Positions 1 to 7,642 of a stretch of DNA of 64,000 bases are shown one piece after another (the first letter of the stretch is position 1; each line of letters starts with the position of its first letter). The stretch is from assembly GCA_019695345.1 (NCBI GenBank), contig JAIBAE010000016.1:1-64000 (forward strand), given 5' to 3'. The notes beneath the pieces were generated by a model. It saw nothing but the letters and a program-made list of their open reading frames with translations, did not search any database and had not been told where the DNA came from. The DNA is from Bacteroidota bacterium (GTDB lineage: Bacteria; Bacteroidota; Ignavibacteria; Kapaibacteriales; NICIL-2). The position numbers and the translations under genes were made by a program.

Positions 1-1
1 G

Positions 2-1789
2 TTAAAGCATCGCAGAGATAGTAAAGTTTTTCAAGATTTAACAGTAGAGGAAGTTGTAAAGGAGGTCTTAACAAAAGCAGGAATGAACAGTGGCTCTGAT
101 TTTAAAATGAAGATAACCGGTTCATACAACAAGCTTCCTTATTGTATACAGTATAACGAAACAGATTTTGATTTTGTATCGCGCCTTTTAGAACAAGAGG
201 GGCTGTTCTACTTTTTTGAACATAGCGATGAAAATAGTTTGATGGTGATAACAGATGATATTGGTTCGTTTGCTACATGCGAGGGAATAGATACAATTCG
301 TTTTCAGTATGGCAAGAATGTATCAGACATCTCTACTGTATGGAATAATCCTGCTATGTGCGATGAGTGCTATTATGCTGCTAAAACCGAAGAGGTAGTA
401 AGTGGAAAGTACACAACTACTGATTACAATTTTGAACAACCTTTAACATCGCTTTTAACCAATGCCGAAACTGGAATTGGTGTCCCGGTTGCAGGGTCAG
501 ATACGTATGAGTTTCCCGGTGAGATTTACTCAACAAGTGATAGCAGTTCGCTTACCACAAAACGAGCTGAAGAGTTAGAGGCAGAAACTGTACAGTTATT
601 AGGAAAGAGTTATGTACGTTCCTTACGTAGTGGTTACATATATACGTTAACTGAGCATGATAATTCTTCATTTAACGACAGTTATGTTATTACTGAAATG
701 TCAGTACATTGTACATATAACGAGTACCATAATGAGTTTAAAAGTATCAAAAGTTCAACTAAATATCGTTCCAGGCGCACAACACCAAAACCCATGATTC
801 ATGGCTATCTTTCAGGTAAAGTTGTTGGTCCGGCAGGGGAAGAAATTTTTACGGATGAATACGGCAGAATTAAAGTACAATTTCCGTGGGATAGATTAGG
901 GAAAAACAATGAAACGAGTTCGATGTTTATTCGAGTTGCACAGATGTGGGCAGGGAAGGGATATGGCTCGATGTACATACCAAGAATTGGTATGGAAGTA
1001 ATTGTTGCCTTTTTAGACGGCGACCCGGATAGACCGGTTGTAATTGGCACTTTATATAATGCCGATTATACAATTCCGTATGCACAACCAAATAACAAAG
1101 AAACGAGTACAATCTTAACACGCTCATCTCCAAAAGGAGATGCCGGTAATGAGTTGAGATTTGTTGATAAGAAAGATAGTGAGGAAGTGTACATTCATGC
1201 TCAGAAGGATTGGAATAATCTTGTTGAGAATGATAGAACAACACACATTAAAGCCAATGATAAACTTAATGTAGATGAAACGAGAACTGTTGAAGTAATT
1301 AAAGATAATACTGAACACTTTAAAGCTAATCATGCTGTTACCGTAGATGGAAATTATACATTAGATGTAACAGGAACTTCCGAAAACGGTACTCCGGGTA
1401 ATTTTACTATTACGGTAAAGGGTGATTTATCTATCATAGCTGAAAATATTTCTATCGAGGCAAGGAAAGCTATTTCGGTAAAAGCTGGTGAAGGCATAAC
1501 AGTTAGTGCTAAGCAGGATATTGATACGTCAACTGATGCAAAGTATAAGGTTAGTTCAAAACAAGATATGGAACTTAATACTAAAACTAACTTTACAATG
1601 AATGCTACTGCAAATGCAACATTAGATGCCAAAGCAAAGATGGATGTAAAGACGGCTACCCTTACAACCGAGGGGTCTGCAAAGGCAACACACAAAGGTG
1701 GAATGGTGGAAGTTAACGGTCAAGGGATGACAGATGTTAAATCTTCAGGAATAGTAAATGTACAAGGGTCAATAGTAAAGATTAATTAA
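2..1789 (+). CDS. vgrG: VgrG, type VI secretion tip protein (5' partial)
   Basis: Trimeric spike at the tip of the type VI secretion tube, which punctures target cells and carries effectors. The frame is open to the window edge, and the 27 codons before the first ATG (position 83) read like a VgrG N-terminal domain (HRRDSKVFQDLTVEEVV), so the gene starts upstream. About 595 residues are visible. They comprise the gp27-like barrel domain to about residue 260, a gp5-like OB fold with the family signature DEYGRIKVQFPWDR, and from about residue 350 a long Thr/Lys-rich beta-helical stalk of alternating short strands. No extra C-terminal effector domain is seen. It is followed 4 nt later by a MORN-repeat gene and then PAAR, a typical tip/effector cassette. 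The family call is firm; the cargo is unknown. Confidence 0.93.
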   Translation, partial: LKHRRDSKVFQDLTVEEVVKEVLTKAGMNSGSDFKMKITGSYNKLPYCIQYNETDFDFVSRLLEQEGLFYFFEHSDENSLMVITDDIGSFATCEGIDTIRFQYGKNVSDISTVWNNPAMCDECYYAAKTEEVVSGKYTTTDYNFEQPLTSLLTNAETGIGVPVAGSDTYEFPGEIYSTSDSSSLTTKRAEELEAETVQLLGKSYVRSLRSGYIYTLTEHDNSSFNDSYVITEMSVHCTYNEYHNEFKSIKSSTKYRSRRTTPKPMIHGYLSGKVVGPAGEEIFTDEYGRIKVQFPWDRLGKNNETSSMFIRVAQMWAGKGYGSMYIPRIGMEVIVAFLDGDPDRPVVIGTLYNADYTIPYAQPNNKETSTILTRSSPKGDAGNELRFVDKKDSEEVYIHAQKDWNNLVENDRTTHIKANDKLNVDETRTVEVIKDNTEHFKANHAVTVDGNYTLDVTGTSENGTPGNFTITVKGDLSIIAENISIEARKAISVKAGEGITVSAKQDIDTSTDAKYKVSSKQDMELNTKTNFTMNATANATLDAKAKMDVKTATLTTEGSAKATHKGGMVEVNGQGMTDVKSSGIVNVQGSIVKIN

Positions 1790-1793
1790 GCTG

Positions 1794-2444
1794 ATGGAAA
1801 ACTCATTTATATATACATATCATGGAAATGGTTCAGTTGCAGATGAGATTGCTGTTGTTGATGGTATTATGAATGGCACTTACAGACGTTATTTTGAGAA
1901 TGGTATTCTTGAAATTGATGGTGTTGTGGAGAATAACAAGTTTCATGGTGATTTTGTATTTTATAATCCCGACGGTGTAGTTATTCGTACATGTACCTTT
2001 GCTGACGGTTTGCTACATGGAGTGCTTTTAGAATATGATAATAATCAGATACAATCAAAGACTGACTATCTGTTTGGAAAAGTACATGGAGTATTTGAGT
2101 TTTTCGGTAAACAGGGTAATATATTACTCCATTCCGATTATCTTGAAAACAAAAAGAATGGAAACACCACCACATATTCAGATAAAGGAAAGAAAATAAA
2201 AACAGAACAATATAAAGATGATGTACTACATGGAGTAACAATCGTTTATCACGAAGACGGTGTTACAGCAAAAGAGAAAATATCATACTATCTCGGAAAA
2301 TTTCATGGAGATTGTATTCAATATAACAGTGCAGGTGCAGCAATACATATTGTAACATTCGAACACGGTGTTTTGGTACAATCTAAAAAAGATGTTTCAG
2401 AAATCAACAGAACCCCTCAAGGAGTTTGGGTTAAACAAGGATAG
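1794..2444 (+). CDS. MORN/YwqK-type repeat protein in the VgrG-PAAR cassette
   Basis: A 216-residue protein made almost entirely of 20-25 residue repeats of the pattern G-x-(F/L/V)-H-G-x4-Y-x3-G, for example KFHGDFVFYNPDG, KVHGVFEFFGKQG and KFHGDCIQYNSAG. This is the MORN-like repeat of proteins named the YwqK family. There is no signal peptide or membrane segment, so it is probably cytoplasmic. It lies 4 nt after vgrG and 4 nt before the PAAR gene, so the three are surely cotranscribed. In type VI cassettes this slot often holds an adaptor, effector or immunity protein. Which of these applies cannot be told from the sequence, and the antitoxin label of the YwqK family is itself uncertain. 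Confidence 0.75.
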   Translation: MENSFIYTYHGNGSVADEIAVVDGIMNGTYRRYFENGILEIDGVVENNKFHGDFVFYNPDGVVIRTCTFADGLLHGVLLEYDNNQIQSKTDYLFGKVHGVFEFFGKQGNILLHSDYLENKKNGNTTTYSDKGKKIKTEQYKDDVLHGVTIVYHEDGVTAKEKISYYLGKFHGDCIQYNSAGAAIHIVTFEHGVLVQSKKDVSEINRTPQGVWVKQG

Positions 2445-2448
2445 AAGT

Positions 2449-2748
2449 ATGCCTCCAGCAGCACGATTAACAGACATGCACGTTTGCCCTATGGTTACAC
2501 CTGGGGTGCCGCCAATTCCTCACGTTGGCGGACCAGTTTCTGGACCCGGAATTCCTACGGTGTTGATTGGAGGTTTACCAGCTGCAACGTTAGGCGATAT
2601 GTGTGTATGTGTTGGTCCTCCCGATTCTATTATTAAAGGGTCGGCAACTGTGCTGATAGGAAACAAACCGGCCGCACGCATGGGAGATAACACCGCACAC
2701 GGCGGTAGTATTGTTATGGGGTTCCCAACAGTTATGATAGGCGGGTGA
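2449..2748 (+). CDS. PAAR-domain protein, sharpened tip of the type VI spike
   Basis: A 99-residue PAAR-repeat protein that caps the VgrG trimer and can attach effectors. It begins MPPAARLTDMHVCPM and contains the repeated glycine/proline-rich PAAR pattern with His and Cys residues (HVCP, MCVC, NTAHGG) that bind the tip zinc. The length is that of a stand-alone PAAR protein with no effector extension. The frame is open upstream to an ATG at 2368 inside the MORN gene. The ATG at 2449 was preferred because the family N-terminus begins there and it lies 4 nt after the preceding stop. Its stop codon abuts the stop of the oppositely oriented lipoprotein gene. Confidence 0.92.
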   Translation: MPPAARLTDMHVCPMVTPGVPPIPHVGGPVSGPGIPTVLIGGLPAATLGDMCVCVGPPDSIIKGSATVLIGNKPAARMGDNTAHGGSIVMGFPTVMIGG

Positions 2749-3195
2749 TTACTCGTTTGTAATAATCTCAAACTTGGTTTCTCTAAGCTTCAAAGTAACA
2801 TTAGAGCCGGTAATTACTTTCCCTCTGTTTGCAGATGATGATTTACTGTAGTTTACAAAAACTACAGCATCAATTGCACCATTACCTTTTAGCACAATAT
2901 CTTTTTTCTTTTGCCCCGGAATCCATTCAAAGTAATGGCTTACTACTTCATCTTTGTTTGGGTTGTCGCGTAGGAATTGCTCTCGCTTAGTAAACCATTC
3001 CTGCGCCGACATACTATTTACAACATTTTGTATTTCTTGTTTTGTTATAAAAATAAATTCGATTTGAACCGGAGCACTATAATTGGCTTTTTCATCGGCT
3101 TCAATATTTACAGTAGCATTTGTAGATTTAAAAATGCTACAGCTCTGAAAAGTAAAGCATAGACAAAGCAAACTTATTACAGACCAAATCTTCAT
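2749..3195 (-). CDS. lipoprotein, possibly a type VI secretion accessory (TssJ-like)
   Basis: A small exported lipoprotein of 148 residues. It has a hydrophobic signal (MKIWSVISLLCLCFTF) and a lipobox ending QSC, so the mature protein starts at Cys19. The rest is a predicted beta-rich domain with the order PVQIEFIFI, a helix with WFTKREQFL, WIPGQKKKDI and VVFVNY. This resembles the transthyretin-like fold of TssJ lipoproteins, which anchor the type VI membrane complex, but the match is weak and other Bacteroidota T6SS lipoproteins are possible. An ATG four codons upstream (3207) is open too. 3195 was chosen because it follows a GGAG and leaves room after the TATGTTTG box. It is convergent with the PAAR gene with no gap. 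Confidence 0.6.
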   Translation of the reverse strand: MKIWSVISLLCLCFTFQSCSIFKSTNATVNIEADEKANYSAPVQIEFIFITKQEIQNVVNSMSAQEWFTKREQFLRDNPNKDEVVSHYFEWIPGQKKKDIVLKGNGAIDAVVFVNYSKSSSANRGKVITGSNVTLKLRETKFEIITNE

Positions 3196-3216
3196 TTCAA
3201 ACTCCATAACTTTTTA

Positions 3217-3224
3217 CAAACATA
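3217..3224 (-). promoter_or_regulatory. candidate -7 box TATGTTTG
   Basis: Read on the reverse strand, this matches the Bacteroidota -7 consensus TAnnTTTG exactly and lies just upstream of the lipoprotein start. I see no clear TTTG at the usual -33 distance, so confidence is moderate. Confidence 0.4.
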
Positions 3225-3261
3225 AACACATTATGTATAGTACCCTACATTAATCTCTGTA

Positions 3262-3414
3262 TTTGCGTTGCAATCGGCACCCAGCAATTCCTTTATCAAA
3301 TCGTCATGGTGCCGGAAAGTCCCTCACAAAATGGATGGGCATTAATCGTGGATCTGTCCTGCTTAGGTAGGTGCGCACTACAATTGGTGTTTGGTGCAGT
3401 CCTGCGTTAGCAAA
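3262..3414. repeat. family A intergenic repeat, inverted pair (A1)
   Basis: The right end GGTGCAGTCCTGCGTTAGCAAA is the reverse complement of the family A outer end. The left end (TTTGCGTTGCAATCGGCACC) is a degenerate copy. The right arm, read inward, reaches the family core (AAGCAGGACAGATCC on the reverse strand). It fills the gap between the lipoprotein gene and the ald terminator. Confidence 0.6.
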
Positions 3415-3449
3415 AAAGAAAAGGATATACCCTAAATGAGTATATCCTT
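3412..3449 (-). terminator. rho-independent terminator of ald
   Basis: On the reverse strand a 10-bp perfect stem (AAGGATATAC with GTATATCCTT, 9-nt loop) is followed by TTCTTTTTT. It lies about 23 nt beyond the ald stop codon. Its T-tail overlaps the A-run at the end of repeat A1. Confidence 0.85.
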
Positions 3450-3471
3450 CTTTAATTGTTGAGTTTATGCC

Positions 3472-4587
3472 TTATGCTAATAATGTTTTTGGGTCGGTGT
3501 ATGGTAAACCAAATGGCTCGGCAACTGCTTCGTACACGATGTGACCATCGAGAAAGTTAAGACCTAACCATAATTCATGGTTTTGAATACACGCATCTTT
3601 CCAACCTTTGTCTGCCAACTGAATAGCATATGGTAGTGTTGCGTTGGTAAGAGCAATTGTTGATGTGTAAGGAACTGCGCCTGGCATGTTTGCGACGCAG
3701 TAGTGAACAACGTCATCAATTACGTATGTTGGGTTTTCGTGAGTTGTAGGTTTTGTTGTTTCGATACAACCACCTTGGTCAACAGAAACGTCAACAACAA
3801 CGGCACCTTTTTTCATGGTTGGTAACATTTCGCGTGTTACAAGATATGGAGCCTTTGCACCCGGAATTAGTACCGCACCAACAACAACATCAGCTTGTGT
3901 TACAGCTTTACGGATGTTGCTTTGTGTACTCATCATGGTAATAACGTTTTTAGGCATTACATCATCGAGGTAACGCAAACGGTATAGGTTGTTATCCATA
4001 ATGGTAACACGTGCACCAAGACCGGCAGCTATTTTAGCAGCATTAATACCTACAATTCCACCACCAAGTACTAACACGTTACCCGGTTCGGTACCCGGTA
4101 CGCCGGCAAGCAATACTCCGCGTCCGCCCATAGCGCGCTCAAGGTATTTAGCACCTTGTTGCGATGCCATACGCCCTGCAACTTCACTCATGGGAATTAA
4201 CAATGGTAAAGAACCATCTGTTTTCTGAACGGTTTCGTAAGCAATACAAACGCTTTTTGTTTTAACCATGGCTTCAGTTAACTCGCGTGAAGCAGCAGCG
4301 TGAAAATAGGTAAATACAATCTGACCTTCGCGGATAAGTCCGTATTCTTGAGCGATTGGCTCTTTCACTTTCATAATCATATCTGCCTGAGCAAATACAT
4401 CAGCCGCGGTTGGTAAAATTGTAGCACCAACAGACGTGTAATCTTCGTTTGAGAATCCACTTCCAACACCTGCAATATTCTCTACTAATACAGTATGACC
4501 ATGTTTAATAAGCTGCTCGGCACCACCGGGGGTAAGTGCTACACGGTTTTCGTTTGTTTTAATCTCTTTAGGAACGCCAATAATCAT
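3472..4587 (-). CDS. ald: alanine dehydrogenase
   Basis: NAD-dependent oxidative deamination of L-alanine to pyruvate and ammonia, and the reverse, in the cytoplasm. At 371 residues it is the usual full length. It starts MIIGVPKEIK, the family N-terminus. Residues matching the active site of characterised enzymes are visible: Arg15, Lys75 (in MKVKEP) and His96 (in FTYFHAAA), with the later Asp in VDVSVDQGG. A glycine-rich NAD loop is seen (VLGGGIVGINAA). It is a single-gene transcription unit with its own terminator, divergent from the nucleotidyltransferase gene across 140 bp. There is nothing unusual in length or key residues. Confidence 0.97.
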   Translation of the reverse strand: MIIGVPKEIKTNENRVALTPGGAEQLIKHGHTVLVENIAGVGSGFSNEDYTSVGATILPTAADVFAQADMIMKVKEPIAQEYGLIREGQIVFTYFHAAASRELTEAMVKTKSVCIAYETVQKTDGSLPLLIPMSEVAGRMASQQGAKYLERAMGGRGVLLAGVPGTEPGNVLVLGGGIVGINAAKIAAGLGARVTIMDNNLYRLRYLDDVMPKNVITMMSTQSNIRKAVTQADVVVGAVLIPGAKAPYLVTREMLPTMKKGAVVVDVSVDQGGCIETTKPTTHENPTYVIDDVVHYCVANMPGAVPYTSTIALTNATLPYAIQLADKGWKDACIQNHELWLGLNFLDGHIVYEAVAEPFGLPYTDPKTLLA

Positions 4588-4723
4588 AAAACCCTCTGTG
4601 TAAAAATTGAAAAATTATAAAAATCTTGATTTATGACTTACAAAAATGCAACTTTCCTTTGATATGACATACCAAACAATACCGTTAGCTATAGAATCTA
4701 TGTTCCAGTACAGCAGAATGGTT

Positions 4724-4731
4724 TATTTTTG
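4724..4731 (+). promoter_or_regulatory. candidate -7 box TATTTTTG
   Basis: Exact TAnnTTTG match upstream of the CCA-type nucleotidyltransferase. It overlaps the upstream TTG codon at 4729, which argues against that codon as the start. No good -33 TTTG is seen. Confidence 0.45.
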
Positions 4732-4755
4732 CAGTCCTTATTTGGAAATACCTCT

Positions 4756-6204
4756 TTGAATGCAGCTACAACCATAGAATTACACGAAGAAATTTTACAG
4801 GATTTATCAAGAATTGCAGATAAATCCGGTACTGAACTATATGTTGTTGGTGGGTATGTTAGAGACGCAATTTTAGGGCGTCCCCGGAAAGATATAGATT
4901 GTACTGTTGTTGGCGATGTAATAGAATTCTCAAAATTAGTTGCTGAATATTTTAATTCTCACCCTGTTGTGTATGAACGTTTCCGCACCGTGATGGTACC
5001 TGTAAGAGATTATAATTTGGAATTTGTAGGTACGCGAAAAGAAGAGTATAAATCTGATTCACGGAAACCTATTGTAACCGAAGGAACGTTGTTTGACGAC
5101 CTTGAACGAAGAGACTTTACTGTAAATGCATTAGCTGTGAAGTTAACTTGCCAGCGTGAAGGAGAAATTATAGATGAATTTAATGGAATAGAAGATTTAC
5201 AATCAAAAATTCTACGTACACCAAAAGACCCATTCGTAACATTTAGCGATGACCCTTTGCGAATGATGCGCGCAGCACGGTTTGCAAGTCAGTTACAGTT
5301 TAGTATAGATGACAATGCTTTAACTGCCATGCAACAAATGGCTGATAGAATTACAATTATATCACAAGAACGAATAACTGATGAGTTCTTAAAAATCCTC
5401 AATTCACCTAAACCAAGTGTGGGTATAAACATTCTCCACACAACTGGCTTGTTGAAGTATGTATTCCCCGATGTGGAGCGTTTAGCCGGTGTTGATTTAG
5501 CCACGGTGGGGAATAAACGTTATTCACATAAAGATGTGTATCATCATACACTAAAAGTTGTTGATAATGTGTGTTCTACCAGTACTAATGTTTGGTTAAG
5601 GTTAGCAACATTGTTGCATGATATTGCTAAACCAAAAACAAAGAAGTTTATTGAAGGTATTGGTTGGACATTCCACGGTCATGAAGAACTTGGTGCGCGT
5701 TGGGTTGCAAAGATGTTTAGAACTATGAAGTTGCCATTAGAACATGTGCAGTATGTAGAGACGTTAGTTCGCTTACATCAGCGTCCTATGCAGTTGGTAG
5801 ATGAAGGCGTCACCGATTCTGCTATACGGCGTCTGGCTGTTGCTGCCGGAGAAACATTAGATGATTTATTCCTACTGTGTAAAGCTGATATAACAACCCA
5901 AAACGAAGAGCGAGCTAAAAAATATCTTAAAAACTACGAACAAGTGTACCAACGTATTAAAGACGTGATTGAACGTGACAACCTTGCAAAGTTTCAGTCT
6001 CCGGTTCGTGGTGAAGAGATTATGGAGATATGTAGTATACCTCCAAGTAAAATGGTTGGCATCATTAAGCAGTTGTTGGAAGAAGCTATTTTAGATGGAG
6101 TTATTCCAAACGAGTATGAAGCAGTAAGGGCATACTTTCTGGACAACTTGAATGAGATACAAGTTAAAGCAAAAGTGATTCACGATTCAATTCAAAAGAA
6201 ATGA
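4756..6204 (+). CDS. cca: CCA-adding type tRNA nucleotidyltransferase / poly(A) polymerase family
   Basis: Class II nucleotidyltransferase, probably adding or repairing the 3' CCA of tRNAs. About 482 residues: the N-terminal polymerase beta-like head with YVVGGYVRDAILG and the metal-binding pair KDIDCTV, the RRDFTVNAL motif, the RNA-binding region (DPLRMMRAARFASQL), and a C-terminal HD domain (LATLLHDIAKPKTK, HGHEELG). There is no ATG near the N-terminus and the frame has only TTG codons. The TTG at 4756 was chosen because the upstream TTG at 4729 falls within a TAnnTTTG promoter box. The start is therefore uncertain by a few codons. Its stop overlaps the next gene's ATG (ATGA), so the two are coupled. 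HD-containing members can be A-adding or CCA-adding, and the exact specificity is not decided here. Confidence 0.9.
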   Translation: MNAATTIELHEEILQDLSRIADKSGTELYVVGGYVRDAILGRPRKDIDCTVVGDVIEFSKLVAEYFNSHPVVYERFRTVMVPVRDYNLEFVGTRKEEYKSDSRKPIVTEGTLFDDLERRDFTVNALAVKLTCQREGEIIDEFNGIEDLQSKILRTPKDPFVTFSDDPLRMMRAARFASQLQFSIDDNALTAMQQMADRITIISQERITDEFLKILNSPKPSVGINILHTTGLLKYVFPDVERLAGVDLATVGNKRYSHKDVYHHTLKVVDNVCSTSTNVWLRLATLLHDIAKPKTKKFIEGIGWTFHGHEELGARWVAKMFRTMKLPLEHVQYVETLVRLHQRPMQLVDEGVTDSAIRRLAVAAGETLDDLFLLCKADITTQNEERAKKYLKNYEQVYQRIKDVIERDNLAKFQSPVRGEEIMEICSIPPSKMVGIIKQLLEEAILDGVIPNEYEAVRAYFLDNLNEIQVKAKVIHDSIQKK

Positions 6205-7424
6205 CATTACGTTTTCTGTTTATAGTATTATCGCCGGCGTTATTACTTTGTGTATCATGTGATAGCGAGGTCAACATAACTGGTAAACCGGTTATCGCGT
6301 ATGCCGACATCTTTCGGTCGAGCGATTACACAATATATCCTGAATCTGATATCAGTAAGGTTTCCGAAGAAGTAATTGACTCTACTAGAACTTCAGTAAC
6401 GTGTTCGCCTCTTTGCTTAGAAAAAGGTAATGTAATATTTGCACTACAAAACAAAACAGTTGTCTCTACAACATACGCAACGGTTAACTGGAAATTTACA
6501 ACCGATGATGTAGTTAACAACGCGGCACTAATAGCCGACAATGAACATAATTTGTACTTTGTGACATCTAAAGGAACAGTGTATTCTGTAACTTCAGCCG
6601 GAAAGCTTCGTTGGAAAAAAACATTAAGTGCAGATACTTTATTACCATTCAATAGTAATATCCAATTACTCACTAATGGTATTGTTGTAGCTAACGGTAG
6701 TGGACTTGTACAAAAGTTCGATTTTAATGGTAAAGCACTTTGGCAATACATTTCTTCCAATACACCAAATCATACTTTTGCAGCCGATTTAAACAATAAT
6801 ATTATAATGGTGTTTCACGATAAACAAATTGGCGGAACAGATTCCTTGGTTATGATTGGCGATGACGGTAAAATGAAGTGGCAAGAACCAATTAATCAAA
6901 CGAACGTTTCCTGTAATATTAGTTGGGTTGGCGGAAGTATCTATGTAGGTGGCGAACGAATGATAGCCAATAAACGAGTTCCCGTTATTCATTGTTATAA
7001 TAATGCCGGACAGATAGTTTGGTCACGCCAGTTACCGGTAACGCCTCGGGGTATTTCGGTAGGGTTGAGCGATTCGTTGTTGTATGTGGTTGGTTACAAT
7101 GCACAGATTCAACACGAACCTAAAAGCGATGTTATGGCTTTGCATAAAACGGGAGGCAGTATTGTTTGGGAACTGTGGTTCGATTATGCTATCGATCATC
7201 CGGTTATAATTACCGAAAATTATCTTCAGTTTTTGGGTACGCAAAATCACAGTACCGGCTTTTACAGAATGAACAAAAATGGTACGTTACATTCTTTGGT
7301 GTCCTTAAGTAATTCCGATGAAGTCTACCCGCTTCCTACGGTTGCGCCAAACGGAACAATTGTAATGGGAAGTACTCAACATGCAGGTGTAGTAACGCTT
7401 TCCGGCTCATTACTTGGTATGTAA
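6201..7424 (+). CDS. lipoprotein with PQQ-like beta-propeller repeats
   Basis: A 407-residue exported lipoprotein with signal MTLRFLFIVLSPALLLCV and a lipobox ending VSC (Cys20). The mature part consists of repeated blades around a Trp motif (VNWKFTTDD, LRWKKTLSAD, ALWQYISS, MKWQEPIN, IVWSRQLP, IVWELWFD). Each follows a short hydrophobic strand such as LYFVTSKGTVYSV, the pattern of PQQ-like/outer membrane beta-propellers. No catalytic residues are recognised. It overlaps the nucleotidyltransferase stop by 4 nt, yet a functional link to tRNA processing is not obvious. It could be a scaffold or cell-surface sensor; the function is unknown. Confidence 0.8.
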   Translation: MTLRFLFIVLSPALLLCVSCDSEVNITGKPVIAYADIFRSSDYTIYPESDISKVSEEVIDSTRTSVTCSPLCLEKGNVIFALQNKTVVSTTYATVNWKFTTDDVVNNAALIADNEHNLYFVTSKGTVYSVTSAGKLRWKKTLSADTLLPFNSNIQLLTNGIVVANGSGLVQKFDFNGKALWQYISSNTPNHTFAADLNNNIIMVFHDKQIGGTDSLVMIGDDGKMKWQEPINQTNVSCNISWVGGSIYVGGERMIANKRVPVIHCYNNAGQIVWSRQLPVTPRGISVGLSDSLLYVVGYNAQIQHEPKSDVMALHKTGGSIVWELWFDYAIDHPVIITENYLQFLGTQNHSTGFYRMNKNGTLHSLVSLSNSDEVYPLPTVAPNGTIVMGSTQHAGVVTLSGSLLGM

Positions 7425-7429
7425 TAGTT

Positions 7430-7632
7430 TTTGCTAACGCAGCCGCACCAAACGTTACTGCTATTACAAATGTCATTTTGCGGGAGAGAATCCCGCGATG
7501 CTCAACAAACCGTCTATCGTGAGTTATTGTATTCAGGACTCACACGATAAAGGTAATAGAATGATAAAGATTCTCATCCGCACAACCAACGGTTTGATTT
7601 GATTGCGGTACTGTGCGGTCTGGCGAAGCAAA
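7430..7632. repeat. family A intergenic repeat, inverted pair (A2)
   Basis: The left arm begins TTTGCTAACGCAGCCGCACC 6 nt after a stop codon and reaches the core TTGCGGGAGAGAATCC. The right arm, read from the other end, begins TTTGCTTCGCCAGACCGCAC and reaches GTGCGGATGAGAATC. The right arm runs to 10 nt before the helicase ATG and accounts for a false GTG-initiated extension of that gene. Confidence 0.8.
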
Positions 7633-7642
7633 AAATTATTTC

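Noticed and set aside
1354-1695. 113-codon reverse-strand frame inside vgrG
   Set aside because: It is a shadow of the repetitive stalk-coding sequence, with no start context and no domain.
1794-2444. Calling the MORN-repeat gene an antitoxin
   Set aside because: The YwqK label is weak and no toxin partner is visible; the context is type VI secretion.
7430-7632. Classical REP element recognised by a RAYT transposase
   Set aside because: No GTAG-type tetranucleotide at the hairpin foot and no RAYT gene in the window. The resemblance is only in size and intergenic location.
7613-7642. GTG-initiated N-terminal extension of the UvrD-like helicase
   Set aside because: These ten codons are the right end of repeat A2; the ATG at 7643 follows directly.
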